Shown: positions 27,223-36,484, counted from the stretch's first letter. The stretch: 64,000 nucleotides of DNA from Azonexus hydrophilus (GCF_905120355.1 NZ_CAJHOB010000013.1:1-64000); one strand, 5' to 3'. The notes: generated by a model from the sequence alone, not told the origin. Program-made: numbers and translations.

Positions 27223-27765
27223 AGGCCATCACCATGGCTAAACACCCTGGGCGCAGGCGAGCGCCAATCCATTTATGATTCCCCCGTCGAAATCGACAAA
27301 GCCGCATTGATCTTGGCTGCAATTAGCCAAGTAGCCAATGATGCCCACGAAGGATTCGATAATGTTCATGTCGCTGGCAATTGGCTCACGCTGATCGAAG
27401 CAGCATCGAGTGAGGCACACCGTTTGCTGACAGGCCTGCCGCTTCATAGCGAAGGAGGTGCAATCCTTCCTCTGGTTAGCGAGGTGAGCCAGGCTAAGCT
27501 CTCTACGGTCGAATCGACCAACCAATCTACCCAGTTCAAACCGCACCTAGACCGCGATACGGCGGCCAAGCTCAATCCCTTTGTTGGCATTACCTGCTGG
27601 GAGGACACGGCGTCAAACGTGCGCGGCGGCCTGGAATTCCTGGCGCGTGCTGCCGAGGTAATTCCAGAAGGTGTTTCGATCAGGGCCGCTTATGGTCTAG
27701 ACCTGACCATGCAGGCAATGGCAAATGCGCTTGCCTTCGAGACGGAAGGGGGAAGTAATGAGTAA
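27193..27765 (+). CDS. Hypothetical element protein, up to 190 aa, start uncertain
   Basis: I do not recognise this protein. The reading frame is coherent from about 27290 (VEIDKAALILAAISQVANDA) to the stop, with helices and a GLEFLARAAEVIPEG segment. The frame opens at TTG 27193, but the best ribosome site (AAGGAGG at 27219-27225) serves ATG 27234 in another frame, which stops after 14 codons. Either a later TTG such as 27307 is the true start or a one-base frameshift joins the two. It ends next to the following small gene, so the replication genes form one run. Confidence 0.5.
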   Translation: MVVLKSQSRRRPSPWLNTLGAGERQSIYDSPVEIDKAALILAAISQVANDAHEGFDNVHVAGNWLTLIEAASSEAHRLLTGLPLHSEGGAILPLVSEVSQAKLSTVESTNQSTQFKPHLDRDTAAKLNPFVGITCWEDTASNVRGGLEFLARAAEVIPEGVSIRAAYGLDLTMQAMANALAFETEGGSNE

Positions 27766-28045
27766 GTTGGCTACTTTCAACACTGACGATCAGCGCCTCA
27801 TTGCGGCGCATCAGACGGTTGTCGACTTTGGGGCTGGATACCTGAATTCCCTGGTTGGTAAGAGCCCGAAAGATACCTGTCAAAAAATCGAAAACCTGAT
27901 GCCGTTTCTGCAGCGCCAAATTGATACGGCGGACGGTGGCAGTTTTGAGGATGTGCGCCCAGTTCTATCGTTCCTGGTGAAGTCCATCTGGACCGCCGTT
28001 CAATACGAAATTAGTGTTGGCGAATCCGCGGATGTGGTGCGGTGA
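27758..28045 (+). CDS. Hypothetical small protein, 95 aa
   Basis: I do not recognise this protein. It starts at ATG 27758 (MSKLATFNTDDQRL) with a GGGGGAAG ribosome site and overlaps the end of the previous gene. It is acidic and mostly helical (TVVDFGAGYLNSLVG; IENLMPFLQRQID; PVLSFLVKSIWTAV). Its stop overlaps the primase start (TGATG). Its place suggests a replication accessory protein. Confidence 0.6.
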   Translation: MSKLATFNTDDQRLIAAHQTVVDFGAGYLNSLVGKSPKDTCQKIENLMPFLQRQIDTADGGSFEDVRPVLSFLVKSIWTAVQYEISVGESADVVR

Positions 28046-28875
28046 TGGGCTTTCACAGTGATTTTGAAAGGGCGCTGGAAGCTTCCGGCCTGGCGATGCA
28101 CAAGCCGGCCTTTGTCGGCGATGGCCGTCTCCACCGCTACCGGGTTGCTGACGACAAGGCAGGCAGCAAAAACGGCTGGTATGTCCTGTACCTGGACGAG
28201 AAGCCCTTCGGGGCTTTCGGCAGTTGGAAAACAGGACAGTCACTGACGTGGACCGCAACCAAGCCCGAGACCATGACGCCGGCCGAGCGGCGCGAGCTCG
28301 CGGCGCGGATGGAAGCGGCCCGGATCGCCCGCGCTGCTGAGCAGGCCAAGGTGAGAGACGAGGCAGCGAAGCGGGCGGCGCGGCTGTGGGAGACCGCAAA
28401 GCCTGCCGGCAACGATCATCCTTACCTGGTCAAGAAACAAGTGAGCGCATTTGGTGTGCGTGATCTGCGCGGGCAGTTGGTAATCCCCTTGCGCGATGCC
28501 GATGGCCGGCTGTGGAGCCTGCAATTCATCGCGGGCGACGGCCGCAAAACCTTCCTCACGGGCGGCCGCAAGCGCGGCTGCTATCACGCAATAGGCCGGC
28601 CAGCATCGGCCCTGTGCATCTGCGAGGGCTACGCGACCGGGGCGACGATCTACCAGGCAACCGGGCACGCGACGGCTGTGGCCTTCGACGCCGGCAACCT
28701 GTTGCCGGTGGCTGAGGCCTTGCGGGCGAAGTTCCCGAGGCTGTCCCTGGTGATCGCTGCCGATAACGACAGCGAGACGGCGGGCAATCCCGGCCTGACG
28801 GCGGCAACGGCAGCAGCGCGGGCGGTTGGTGCGGCGGTGGCGGTGCCCGATTTTGGGAGGGCTGGCCATGTCTGA
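28045..28875 (+). CDS. Toprim-domain DNA primase-like protein
   Basis: A 276-residue protein of the kind found in satellites and plasmids as a primase. The N-terminal part carries a DUF5906/zinc-ribbon-free head with DGRLHRYRVADDKAGSKNGW and GAFGSWKTGQ. A basic helix follows, then the Toprim fold: LCICEGYATGATIYQ holds the catalytic Glu and LVIAADNDSETAGNPG holds the Asp pair. It should make RNA primers or act with the next gene in starting replication of the element. It overlaps the DUF3987 gene by 8 nt. Confidence 0.8.
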   Translation: MGFHSDFERALEASGLAMHKPAFVGDGRLHRYRVADDKAGSKNGWYVLYLDEKPFGAFGSWKTGQSLTWTATKPETMTPAERRELAARMEAARIARAAEQAKVRDEAAKRAARLWETAKPAGNDHPYLVKKQVSAFGVRDLRGQLVIPLRDADGRLWSLQFIAGDGRKTFLTGGRKRGCYHAIGRPASALCICEGYATGATIYQATGHATAVAFDAGNLLPVAEALRAKFPRLSLVIAADNDSETAGNPGLTAATAAARAVGAAVAVPDFGRAGHV

Positions 28876-30463
28876 CCATTCCGATTTCAACGACCTGGCA
28901 CGGGTGGCGGGCGGCGGCGCGGTGGCGGCGGCGATCGCTACCGCGATTGAGTCGAAGCTGCCGCAGCAGAGCCGGGAGAACAATCCAGTTGTCAGCATCG
29001 CCGACAATTGGCCGGACCCGATCATTCCCGGCCAGATGCCGGTGCCCGACCTGCCGGCAACCCTGCTGCCGACCTGGGCGGGGAAGATGGCGGCGGCCGT
29101 GGCTGAATCGACACAGACACCGCCCGCCATGGCGGTGATGTGCGCCCTGTCAGTGCTGGCCACGGTGCTGCATCGCCGCTTCGAGGTGGCACCGTTCGGC
29201 GAGGATGATGAATACACCGAGCCGCTGAGCCTTTGGACCCTGACGGCGCTACCGAGCGGGAGCCGGAAGACGGCGGTTATCAATGCCCTGGCTGCACCGC
29301 TGGTCTATTGGGAGAAGCTGGAGCGGGATCGGCTGCGCAGCGAGATTGCCAGAACGACAGCGGCGCGGCTGGTGGCGAAAAAGCGTATCGAGAAGCTGAC
29401 CAAGGATGCCGTGAATGCCGAGAACGAGGCCGACCGCGAGCGCATCCGCAAGCTGATCCAAGAGGAAGAAGAGGCCATGCCGCCGGAAATCAGGGCACCC
29501 CGCCTGTTTACGGGCGATGTGACGGCTGAGCGGTTGCAGGCCTTGTTGGTCGAGCATGGCGAGCGCATGTCGGTATTGAGTGACGAGGCCGGGATATTTC
29601 TCATCATGGCCGGCATGTACTCCGGTGGCATGGCAAGCCTGGACGTATTCCTGCAAGGCCATGCCGGCACGCCGATGCGCGTTGATCGCGCTGACCGCTG
29701 CGCCCATATCGACAAGCCGGCATTGACCTTCGGCCTGGCGTTGCAGCCGGGCGTACTGGCGGATGTGGCGAGCAGCCGGCGCTTTCGGGATAGCGGTCTG
29801 CTGGCCCGCTTCCTGTTCGCCATGCCAGAGAGCAACGTGGGCAAGCGTGATGTGCGGCGGCGCTGGGCGATCCCTAGCTATGTGAAGAACGACTACGAAA
29901 GCCGGCTGCACAACCTATTGGATGGCCGCCAGCAATATGCAGGAAGCCCACGCGTCATCGGCATGAGTGATCCAGCGCGGGAGGCCTGGCTTGATTTTGC
30001 TGACGAGATCGAGCAGCAGCAGGGCGAGCGCGGCGGCCTGGAGTCCATCGCGGATTGGTCCAGCAAACTGCCCGGCGCAGCGGCGCGGATCGCGGCGCTT
30101 CTCGAGCTGGCTGAGGCTGGCCCCAGCGCAGAGAGCGTCAGCCTTGAGGCGACAGCCAATGCCGTCGAGCTTTGCCGGCTGCTGATCCCGCACGCACAGG
30201 CAGCCTTCGGCCTGCTCGGCGGCGATGCGACGGACACCGATGCCGGTGCAATCATCAAGTGGGCGCAGGAGGGGCGGCGGCTGTCGTTCAGCCGGCGCGA
30301 TTGCCAGAAGGCGATGGAAGGCCGCTTTCGTTCGGTGGCACGCCTGGAGAAAGCCATTGAACGACTGAGCCAGAGCGATTCAGCCCGGGTTGAGAAGGTG
30401 CCAAACAAGGGCGCACCACCGACCACCATGATTCGCATGAATCCAAAACTGTTTGTCGACTGA
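28868..30463 (+). CDS. DUF3987 helicase-like protein
   Basis: A 531-residue protein whose layout matches DUF3987 replication proteins. A proline-rich start (DPIIPGQMPVPDLPATLLPT) is followed by a P-loop-like TALPSGSRKTAVINAL (degenerate Walker A, near residue 143), a charged helical hairpin (190-215) and the conserved VLSDEAGIFLIMAGMYSGG (near 240). The C-terminal domain contains RLLIPHAQAAFGLLG and a winged-helix-like end. In satellites this pairs with a Toprim primase to replicate the element. The last codons overlap the first GTCGAC motif of the origin candidate. Confidence 0.78.
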   Translation: MSDHSDFNDLARVAGGGAVAAAIATAIESKLPQQSRENNPVVSIADNWPDPIIPGQMPVPDLPATLLPTWAGKMAAAVAESTQTPPAMAVMCALSVLATVLHRRFEVAPFGEDDEYTEPLSLWTLTALPSGSRKTAVINALAAPLVYWEKLERDRLRSEIARTTAARLVAKKRIEKLTKDAVNAENEADRERIRKLIQEEEEAMPPEIRAPRLFTGDVTAERLQALLVEHGERMSVLSDEAGIFLIMAGMYSGGMASLDVFLQGHAGTPMRVDRADRCAHIDKPALTFGLALQPGVLADVASSRRFRDSGLLARFLFAMPESNVGKRDVRRRWAIPSYVKNDYESRLHNLLDGRQQYAGSPRVIGMSDPAREAWLDFADEIEQQQGERGGLESIADWSSKLPGAAARIAALLELAEAGPSAESVSLEATANAVELCRLLIPHAQAAFGLLGGDATDTDAGAIIKWAQEGRRLSFSRRDCQKAMEGRFRSVARLEKAIERLSQSDSARVEKVPNKGAPPTTMIRMNPKLFVD

Positions 30464-30625
30464 ATCGAGTTTGTCGCCATGAAGCCTATTTTTAATATCT
30501 TTATCTTTATATTCAGACAGATGCAGTTATCCAGCCATAGACAAACGACAAAGTCGACAAACTCGACTAACTGCACAAAGTTTGAGCGTCTGTCGACTTT
30601 GTCGACTTTTTCGATTGTCGATTAT
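30452..30625. other. Candidate replication origin with GTCGAC repeats
   Basis: Four GTCGAC palindromes lie at 30455-30460, 30553-30558, 30592-30597 and 30601-30606, most inside the longer motif TTTGTCGACT or its reverse. Related half-motifs lie at about 30468 and 30614. Between the first and second is an AT-rich block (30483-30525). A repeat cluster with an AT-rich stretch right after primase and helicase-like genes is the usual form of a satellite origin. About 400 bases from 30464 to 30865 carry no convincing gene. Confidence 0.5.
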
Positions 30626-30865
30626 CTGCCGCTGCCATCCGGATTTCGACTCCGCAATTTTGCGGAGATCGATTGCGCCGGAGGGGGGGCTAAATCTTTC
30701 CAAACAATATTTTCGGAGACCGCTCGTCCCAGTCTTTGCTCTCACCCGCGAAATGGACAGGGGGAGGGGGTACGTGCTCAATAATTCAGTTTGGGAATAA
30801 CAATCTTGAAAAAACAATTTTTATCGAATAAAGTTTTCAACGTTCGCAGCGCTGCGGGATGCAGT

Positions 30866-31054
30866 ATGGCGTTCGGTCACTTCGGTAGGTCATTGCTTGG
30901 TTTCTTAGGGATTAAGAAGCCGGAATCGACCAGGGCCGATTTGGCAAACCGTAAGCGACAGCTTGAGCGAGACCTGCGGGATGCAGGTTTTAGTAGAGCA
31001 GAAGCGAAACGGCTAGCCGGTGCAATGGTGCGCCAAATAGAACCGAATCCATGA
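30866..31054 (+). CDS. Small protein, 62 aa, upstream of the capsid gene
   Basis: I do not recognise this protein. ATG 30866 gives MAFGHFGRSLLGFLGIKKPE, a short amphipathic start, then a charged helix (ADLANRKRQLERDLRDAGFS) and AEAKRLAGAMVRQ. An upstream TTG at 30791 is possible but less likely. It ends 13 bases before the capsid gene, so the two are probably co-transcribed. A role in head assembly is an inference from position only. Confidence 0.5.
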   Translation: MAFGHFGRSLLGFLGIKKPESTRADLANRKRQLERDLRDAGFSRAEAKRLAGAMVRQIEPNP

Positions 31055-31067
31055 AAGGAATTTCCTG

Positions 31068-32303
31068 ATGAATAAGATCATCAACAATCGTGCAGTACAG
31101 GCCATCCTGGCTATAACCCTTGTCTTTGCGGCATACGCAATGGGGTGGCTTTCACCTGAAATGGCCGTAGCTGGCGGGTTGCTGCCGATGGCGATCGGCG
31201 AAACCGACTTTGGTAGTCTGAAGGATCTGCTGGTCAAGCAAGGCGAAGAGTTCGCCAACTTCAAAGCTGCCCGCGAGAAAGAAGCATCTGAACTGCGTTC
31301 CGATTTGGATTCTTTGCATAAGAAGCTGAATCGACCAGGAGCGGCGGGCTCTGGTAATCCTGGCGAAGGTCACGGCGGTTTGACAGCAGGCAAGACCTCA
31401 AAGGGCGCCCCCTTCTATCTGTTGAAAAAGGGCGAGCGTATCAGCCAGCGTAGTTCCGAGATCGGCGAGTTCGACTTGGGCGAGTTCGTTCGTGATTCGG
31501 TGGTTGGCAGCCGTAAGGCAATGGTCTCGGGGCCTGCACTGGTGCCGGTCGGCGTGTCCGATATGGTGATCGATGCGGTACGTGATTTGGTAGTAGTTAC
31601 CGCCGCCGGTGCCCGAACCTTGGTTATCGACGGTCCTACCAACTTGGCACGCATCGACGGGGACCCGACAGTTATCCAGCACACGGAGAACACTGATGAC
31701 ATCACCGAGAGCGATATCGATCTTGGCTACGTCACATCGAACCCCAAGTTGCTGGCTGCGGTGATCCCGCTCTCCGAGGAACTGGTGCAGGATTCGCCGA
31801 ACTTGAACGACGTCATTAAAATGGCTGTCGCTGGCGCCTTTGCTACGAAGATTGACGGCCTGATTCTCGCCAAGCTAGTGGCCGATGCTGCTATCCCGGA
31901 TTCAGCCGCCGGCCAGGATCCGGCAGCCTGGGGCAAGGTGTTGGAGGCGGTGGGTAGTGCCATGGCCCTCAAGCAACAAGTGCCGTCCGCACTGATCGGG
32001 GCACCGGGTGACTTCATTGCTCGAGCTTCCCAGTTGGCTGCTGGGGCTGGATCGTGGCTTGGCAAACCTCCCGCATTGGCCGGCATGGCGGAGTTCAACA
32101 CGACCGGTATCACGGCCGGTACCGCGATCTTCGGTGACTTCGCCAAGGCGGTGCTGATGACGATTCGCTCTGAAATCCGCCTGGAGGTGATCCGCTGGAA
32201 GAACACTGGCAAAGGCCAGCATGCTCTGGTGGCGCATGCCCGTGCCGATGGCTACGTTGTCCAACCGAATGCGCTGTATCGGATGCTGAAGACGCTCGCC
32301 TGA
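31068..32303 (+). CDS. HK97-type phage major capsid protein
   Basis: A 411-residue protein. A hydrophobic stretch (about 9-30, AVQAILAITLVFAAYAMGWL) comes first. Next is a coiled coil (about 50-88, VKQGEEFANFKAAREKEASE) like the delta scaffold domain of HK97 capsids. From about residue 140 the HK97 fold is visible: VIPLSEELVQDSPNL, ALIGAPGDFIARAS, and the C-terminal AVLMTIRSEIRLEVIRW with VVQPNALYRML. No protease, portal or terminase is nearby. A terminator follows at 32318-32349. It is the only structural phage gene in the element. Confidence 0.85.
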   Translation: MNKIINNRAVQAILAITLVFAAYAMGWLSPEMAVAGGLLPMAIGETDFGSLKDLLVKQGEEFANFKAAREKEASELRSDLDSLHKKLNRPGAAGSGNPGEGHGGLTAGKTSKGAPFYLLKKGERISQRSSEIGEFDLGEFVRDSVVGSRKAMVSGPALVPVGVSDMVIDAVRDLVVVTAAGARTLVIDGPTNLARIDGDPTVIQHTENTDDITESDIDLGYVTSNPKLLAAVIPLSEELVQDSPNLNDVIKMAVAGAFATKIDGLILAKLVADAAIPDSAAGQDPAAWGKVLEAVGSAMALKQQVPSALIGAPGDFIARASQLAAGAGSWLGKPPALAGMAEFNTTGITAGTAIFGDFAKAVLMTIRSEIRLEVIRWKNTGKGQHALVAHARADGYVVQPNALYRMLKTLA

Positions 32304-32317
32304 TCGTAGCAAACTAG

Positions 32318-32349
32318 AACGCCCCGCTCGACAGATCGGGGCGTTTTTC
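32318..32349 (+). terminator. Rho-independent terminator after the capsid gene
   Basis: AACGCCCCG (32318-32326) pairs perfectly with CGGGGCGTT (32337-32345), with a T-run after it, 15 bases beyond the capsid stop. Confidence 0.88.
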
Positions 32350-32384
32350 TTCGTGCATGAGTTCTGGCTCTGCTGTTTGAATGA

Positions 32385-32402
32385 CGGTAGACTTGACGGT
32401 AT
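32385..32402 (+). repeat. Arm-type repeat near attR
   Basis: This is the second exact copy of CGGTAGACTTGACGGTAT (first copy 24794-24811), 52 bases before the right attachment core. The matched sites near both ends support integrase or excisionase binding. Confidence 0.65.
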
Positions 32403-32454
32403 CTAATCCCAAACGAATCTGTACGGCTAGGCGGGTAGGGCGTTTCCGGGTTTT

Positions 32455-32472
32455 GTTCGAGCCCCATCAGTC
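32455..32472 (+). repeat. Right attachment repeat (attR core)
   Basis: An exact copy of the 18 bases in the tRNA-His T arm and acceptor (24652-24669). Chromosomal sequence resumes after it with CCCAAAAAATTCCCG and the displaced tRNA terminator. Confidence 0.85.
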
Positions 32473-32488
32473 CCCAAAAAATTCCCGT

Positions 32489-32527
32489 AAAACCCCCGTG
32501 CCGCAAGGCCTCGGGGGTTTTTATTTT
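32489..32527 (+). terminator. Displaced host terminator of tRNA-His
   Basis: A stem of about 10 bp (AAAACCCCCG with CGGGGGTTTT) followed by TTATTTT lies 16 bases after attR. Before integration it would have stood just downstream of tRNA-His. Confidence 0.75.
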
Positions 32528-32970
32528 AACCTTAGGAATTTCACCGTGCCCAAAGCGGCCCCATTGGTGGCAATGAGCGCCCCATTTTTGTCACGTCGAC
32601 TCGATCTAATATGCGTCGAAAACCACCGTTCTTGGCGCGATTGAGCGCAGGAGCAAGCGTTACGTCACTGTCGATGAGCTAGTACACTTCGTCGCCCCAG
32701 AGCTCGACGTCCAGACCCTGTGGACGCCTCTGTGTAGCGAGCGAAATCAATCGCCCGCTGCCAGCTGACAAGCCTGCACAACTCAATGCGCCGCCATGTC
32801 TCTGGTCTAAAACAACTTTAATCGTTTCGCAACCACCATACACTCTGTTCCTTGATGAACGCCAGTTCCGGGGTACATGCAATCAAATAGTTGCGCTGAT
32901 GCTGCAAGCCGGTGCAAACAGAAAGCGGCACAACGCGCGAGCTTGCAAAAAAGTCAAACCTTCAATGCAG
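32528..32970. other. No gene seen between attR and the nuclease gene
   Basis: These 443 bases hold only short ORFs without ribosome sites or recognisable products. The stretch may be the remains of older insertions. Confidence 0.6.
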
Positions 32971-32993
32971 AAAACCCCGCTTTCGCAGGGTTT
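32971..32993 (-). terminator. Terminator of the HsdR-N-like gene
   Basis: On the minus strand AAACCCTGC and GCGGGGTTTT form a stem with one G-T pair and a GAAA loop, ending in T residues, just after the stop codon of the nuclease gene. Confidence 0.7.
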
Positions 32994-32996
32994 GTC

Positions 32997-34091
32997 TTAT
33001 TCGGCAATATAAGCAGAAACAGTGGCTCTTAAGCGATCTGCGAAATTGTAGATTTCATCCGGATCGGTGATTAGAACCTTCTCTTCTTCCTTGCCGTTCA
33101 TCAACCCCAAATACAAGCGCTGAGAGTTGTTGAAGCGCAACCGACAAATAGGTTTACGGTTGTTATCGTCAAAGAGGATAGCGCAATAGCTTTGCGCATC
33201 CCGCATGACAACACGCTTGGACGGGACAAGATCGCGCAGGATCGCGCGAACAATGTGAAAGCCCTCGATTTCTTCAAGGGTGGTTTCGATGGTCGCGCCC
33301 TGTGTTTCCACTTCCTGCGCAGCGGGTGTATCCACCGGATTTTGCGTAGCCGGAGCAACGGCTGGCATCTCGGGAGACATAGCTTCGCGCAGGCGGTCAT
33401 TGATTCGGGAGCTGATCAGTTGCTTGAATGCTCGCTTTGTAATCTCCGTGAACTGCTCTTTGAGCGCCGGGGTAAAGCGCTTTCCGGGCAGCAAATCCAG
33501 CGAAACAAGCCTTACAAAGTCTTCTGACGGGGCGTTCATCCATTCGGCCAGCTGGTTGCGAATGGCTCGTGTGTACTTCAGATCGTTGGCAGTGGTCAGG
33601 ATGGAATCAACGTCAAACGCCACCTTGGCGAACTTCTTCAGCTCTTCGACTTCCTGATCCTTGAAGTCCAGCATGCTGAACTCAAGGAACGGCTTTTCGT
33701 CCATTTTGTTGGGCTGATCCAGATCCGTGAAGAAACGGTAGGTCAAGCCATTGGTGAGCACCCCGAATCGGGCCTCAGTGACATGGAAATAGCGGAACAG
33801 TTGGCTCGCATGATTATTGCTCAAGTCACCGCCGCACTTCTTACATTCAAACAGGATGATCGGCTTTCCGTCTTTCAGGATCGCGTAATCAACCTTCTCG
33901 CCCTTTTTGGTGCCTACATCTGCCACCAGTTCCGGCGTTACCTCGGTAGGATCAAAGACGTTATAACCGAGCAACTGAATGAACGGCATGATCATCGCTG
34001 TTTTGGTCGCTTCTTCGGTTTGGATCAGGTCTTTGTTGCTTTCAATCCGAGCAGCAAGCGCCCGCAATTGATCGATGAAGTCCATAGCCAT
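32997..34091 (-). CDS. Stand-alone HsdR-N-type restriction-like nuclease
   Basis: A 364-residue protein starting at ATG 34091 (MAMDFIDQL) after GAGAGG; the longer frame upstream has no ribosome site. Residues 20-140 match the N-terminal nuclease domain of type I restriction HsdR and related proteins: TEEATKTAMIMPFIQLLGY with Glu27, VDYAILKDGK with Asp68, and ILFECKK with Glu82 and Lys84, that is, a full PD-(D/E)xK core. The rest (about 150-364) has no helicase motor; it contains a Pro/Gln-rich linker and a beta-rich C-terminal domain (PICRLRFNNSQRLYLGL). No methylase is beside it, so its role is uncertain: orphan defence protein or DNA-repair factor. Confidence 0.78.
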   Translation of the reverse strand: MAMDFIDQLRALAARIESNKDLIQTEEATKTAMIMPFIQLLGYNVFDPTEVTPELVADVGTKKGEKVDYAILKDGKPIILFECKKCGGDLSNNHASQLFRYFHVTEARFGVLTNGLTYRFFTDLDQPNKMDEKPFLEFSMLDFKDQEVEELKKFAKVAFDVDSILTTANDLKYTRAIRNQLAEWMNAPSEDFVRLVSLDLLPGKRFTPALKEQFTEITKRAFKQLISSRINDRLREAMSPEMPAVAPATQNPVDTPAAQEVETQGATIETTLEEIEGFHIVRAILRDLVPSKRVVMRDAQSYCAILFDDNNRKPICRLRFNNSQRLYLGLMNGKEEEKVLITDPDEIYNFADRLRATVSAYIAE

Positions 34092-34238
34092 AAACACCTC
34101 TCTTAATATTATTCGGGGATGATACAACAGCCGCGCCGCTTATCACGGGGCTGGGGTACAAGAAGGAGCTGGGGGCAAGCCCTTCGCTCGTTCAGCCTCC
34201 GTTATAATCCAGCCCCTTTTGTTCTGGAATACCCTGCC

Positions 34239-35813
34239 GTGAGCGCTCTTGTTGAAGAAATCTCCCGCCGCCGTACGTTTGCCATCATTGCTCACCCGGA
34301 CGCGGGGAAAACCACGCTGACCGAGAAGCTGCTGTGGTTTGGCGGCGCCATTCAGGTGGCGGGCGAAGTGCGGGCGCGCAAGGCGTCGCGGCATGCCACC
34401 TCGGACTGGATGGAACTGGAGAAGCAGCGCGGCATTTCGGTGACCTCGTCGGTGATGCAGTTTCCCTACCGCGAGTGCATGATCAATCTGCTCGACACGC
34501 CCGGCCACGAGGATTTTTCGGAAGATACCTACCGCACGCTGACGGCAGTCGATTCGGCGGTGATGGTGATCGACTCGGTCAACGGGGTGGAAGCGCAGAC
34601 AATCAAGTTGCTCAACGTCTGCCGCATGCGCGATACCCCGATCCTCACCTTCGTCAACAAGCTCGACCGTGAGGGCAAGTCGCCCATCGACCTGCTGGAT
34701 GAAATCGAATCGGTGCTGGGAATCGAATGTGCCCCCATGACCTGGCCCATCGGCATGGGCAAGCGCTTCCGCGGGGTGTATCACCTCTACAACGACGCGG
34801 TGACTTTTTTCGATCCGCAAGCAGAGAAGGGGACCGCCGAAATCATTCCGGGGCTGGACAATCCGCGCCTGGACGAACTGCTGGGCGAGCAGGCCGACGA
34901 GTTGCGACTGGACATCGAGCTGGTCCGTGGTGCCTCACACCGCTTTGACTTGCAGGCCTATCTGGCCGGCAAGCAGACGCCGGTGTTTTTCGGCTCGGCA
35001 GTCAATAACTTCGGCGTGCAGAGCTTGCTCGACGCGGTGGTCGATTATTCGCCAGCGCCGGCAGCACACCCGGCGGTCAGCCGGCGGGTGGAAGCCGCGG
35101 AGCCAAAATTCTCCGGTTTCGTGTTCAAGATCCAAGCCAACATGGACCCCAAGCACCGCGACCGCATCGCCTTCCTGCGCGTATGTTCGGGACGCTTTGA
35201 CCGGGGCATGAAAGTAAAACAGGTCGCCACCGGCAAGACCCTGTCGATCAACAACGCCATTACCTTCATGGCGCGCGACCGCAGCACGGCGGATGAGGCC
35301 TATTCGGGCGACATCATCGGTATCCCCAACCATGGCACCATCCGCCTGGGCGAAACCTTCACCGAAGGTGAAGATCTGCGCTTTACCGGCATCCCGTCCT
35401 TTGCGCCGGAAATGTTCCGTCTCGCAAGAATTGGTAACCCACTTAAAATCAAGCAATTGCAGAAAGGTCTTCAACAACTTGCTGAAGAAGGCGCCACGCA
35501 GTTGTTCCGCCCGATTTCCGGCACCGACATGATTCTCGGGGCCGTCGGCGCCCTGCAGTTCGATGTGGTCGCGCACCGCCTGGAGCACGAATACGGCGTG
35601 CAGGTGATTTTCGAACACTACAACTGCTCGACGGCCCGCTGGATCGTCGGCGATCCTGCGGAATTGCGCCAGCTGTCCGACCGTTACAGTGCCAACGTTG
35701 CGCTCGATGGCGCCGATGATCCGGTCTACCTGGCACCGAACAATGTCTATCTCAACATGGTGCGGGAAAAGTATCCCAACCTGCGCTTCCTGGAAACACG
35801 GGAAGTGGCTTAG
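34239..35813 (+). CDS. prfC: Peptide chain release factor 3
   Basis: A 524-residue translational GTPase that recycles RF1 and RF2 after termination. The start is GTG 34239 ([17 protein letters not shown]), which matches the family start; the longer frame upstream is not conserved-looking. G motifs: [17 protein letters not shown] and NKLDREG. The switch region [12 protein letters not shown] and the C-terminal domain ([17 protein letters not shown]) are complete. It is divergent from the nuclease gene. Confidence 0.96.
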   Translation: MSALVEEISRRRTFAIIAHPDAGKTTLTEKLLWFGGAIQVAGEVRARKASRHATSDWMELEKQRGISVTSSVMQFPYRECMINLLDTPGHEDFSEDTYRTLTAVDSAVMVIDSVNGVEAQTIKLLNVCRMRDTPILTFVNKLDREGKSPIDLLDEIESVLGIECAPMTWPIGMGKRFRGVYHLYNDAVTFFDPQAEKGTAEIIPGLDNPRLDELLGEQADELRLDIELVRGASHRFDLQAYLAGKQTPVFFGSAVNNFGVQSLLDAVVDYSPAPAAHPAVSRRVEAAEPKFSGFVFKIQANMDPKHRDRIAFLRVCSGRFDRGMKVKQVATGKTLSINNAITFMARDRSTADEAYSGDIIGIPNHGTIRLGETFTEGEDLRFTGIPSFAPEMFRLARIGNPLKIKQLQKGLQQLAEEGATQLFRPISGTDMILGAVGALQFDVVAHRLEHEYGVQVIFEHYNCSTARWIVGDPAELRQLSDRYSANVALDGADDPVYLAPNNVYLNMVREKYPNLRFLETREVA

Positions 35814-35863
35814 CATGCCGCTTTCTGGTCGCCGCACAACAGCATGAGCCGCATTCCGCCTGA

Positions 35864-36484
<621 letters not shown>

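Larger units (their letters stand above)
24652..32472 (+). mobile_element. Integrated phage-satellite-like element in tRNA-His (about 7.8 kb)
   Basis: An 18-bp direct repeat (24652-24669 and 32455-32472), the first copy inside tRNA-His, bounds the element. Inside are a tyrosine integrase next to the tRNA, two small genes, a Toprim primase, a DUF3987 protein, an AT-rich repeat region that may be an origin, a 62-residue gene and an HK97-type major capsid protein. No portal, terminase, tail, lysis or lysogeny repressor gene is visible. This content fits a satellite that depends on a helper phage, or a heavily reduced prophage. The order (integrase, replication, capsid) and single coding direction suggest an organised unit. 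Confidence 0.82.

Noticed and set aside
30452-30625. GTCGAC repeats as a small CRISPR array
   Set aside because: The repeats are only 6-10 bases, irregularly spaced and palindromic, and no cas gene is near.
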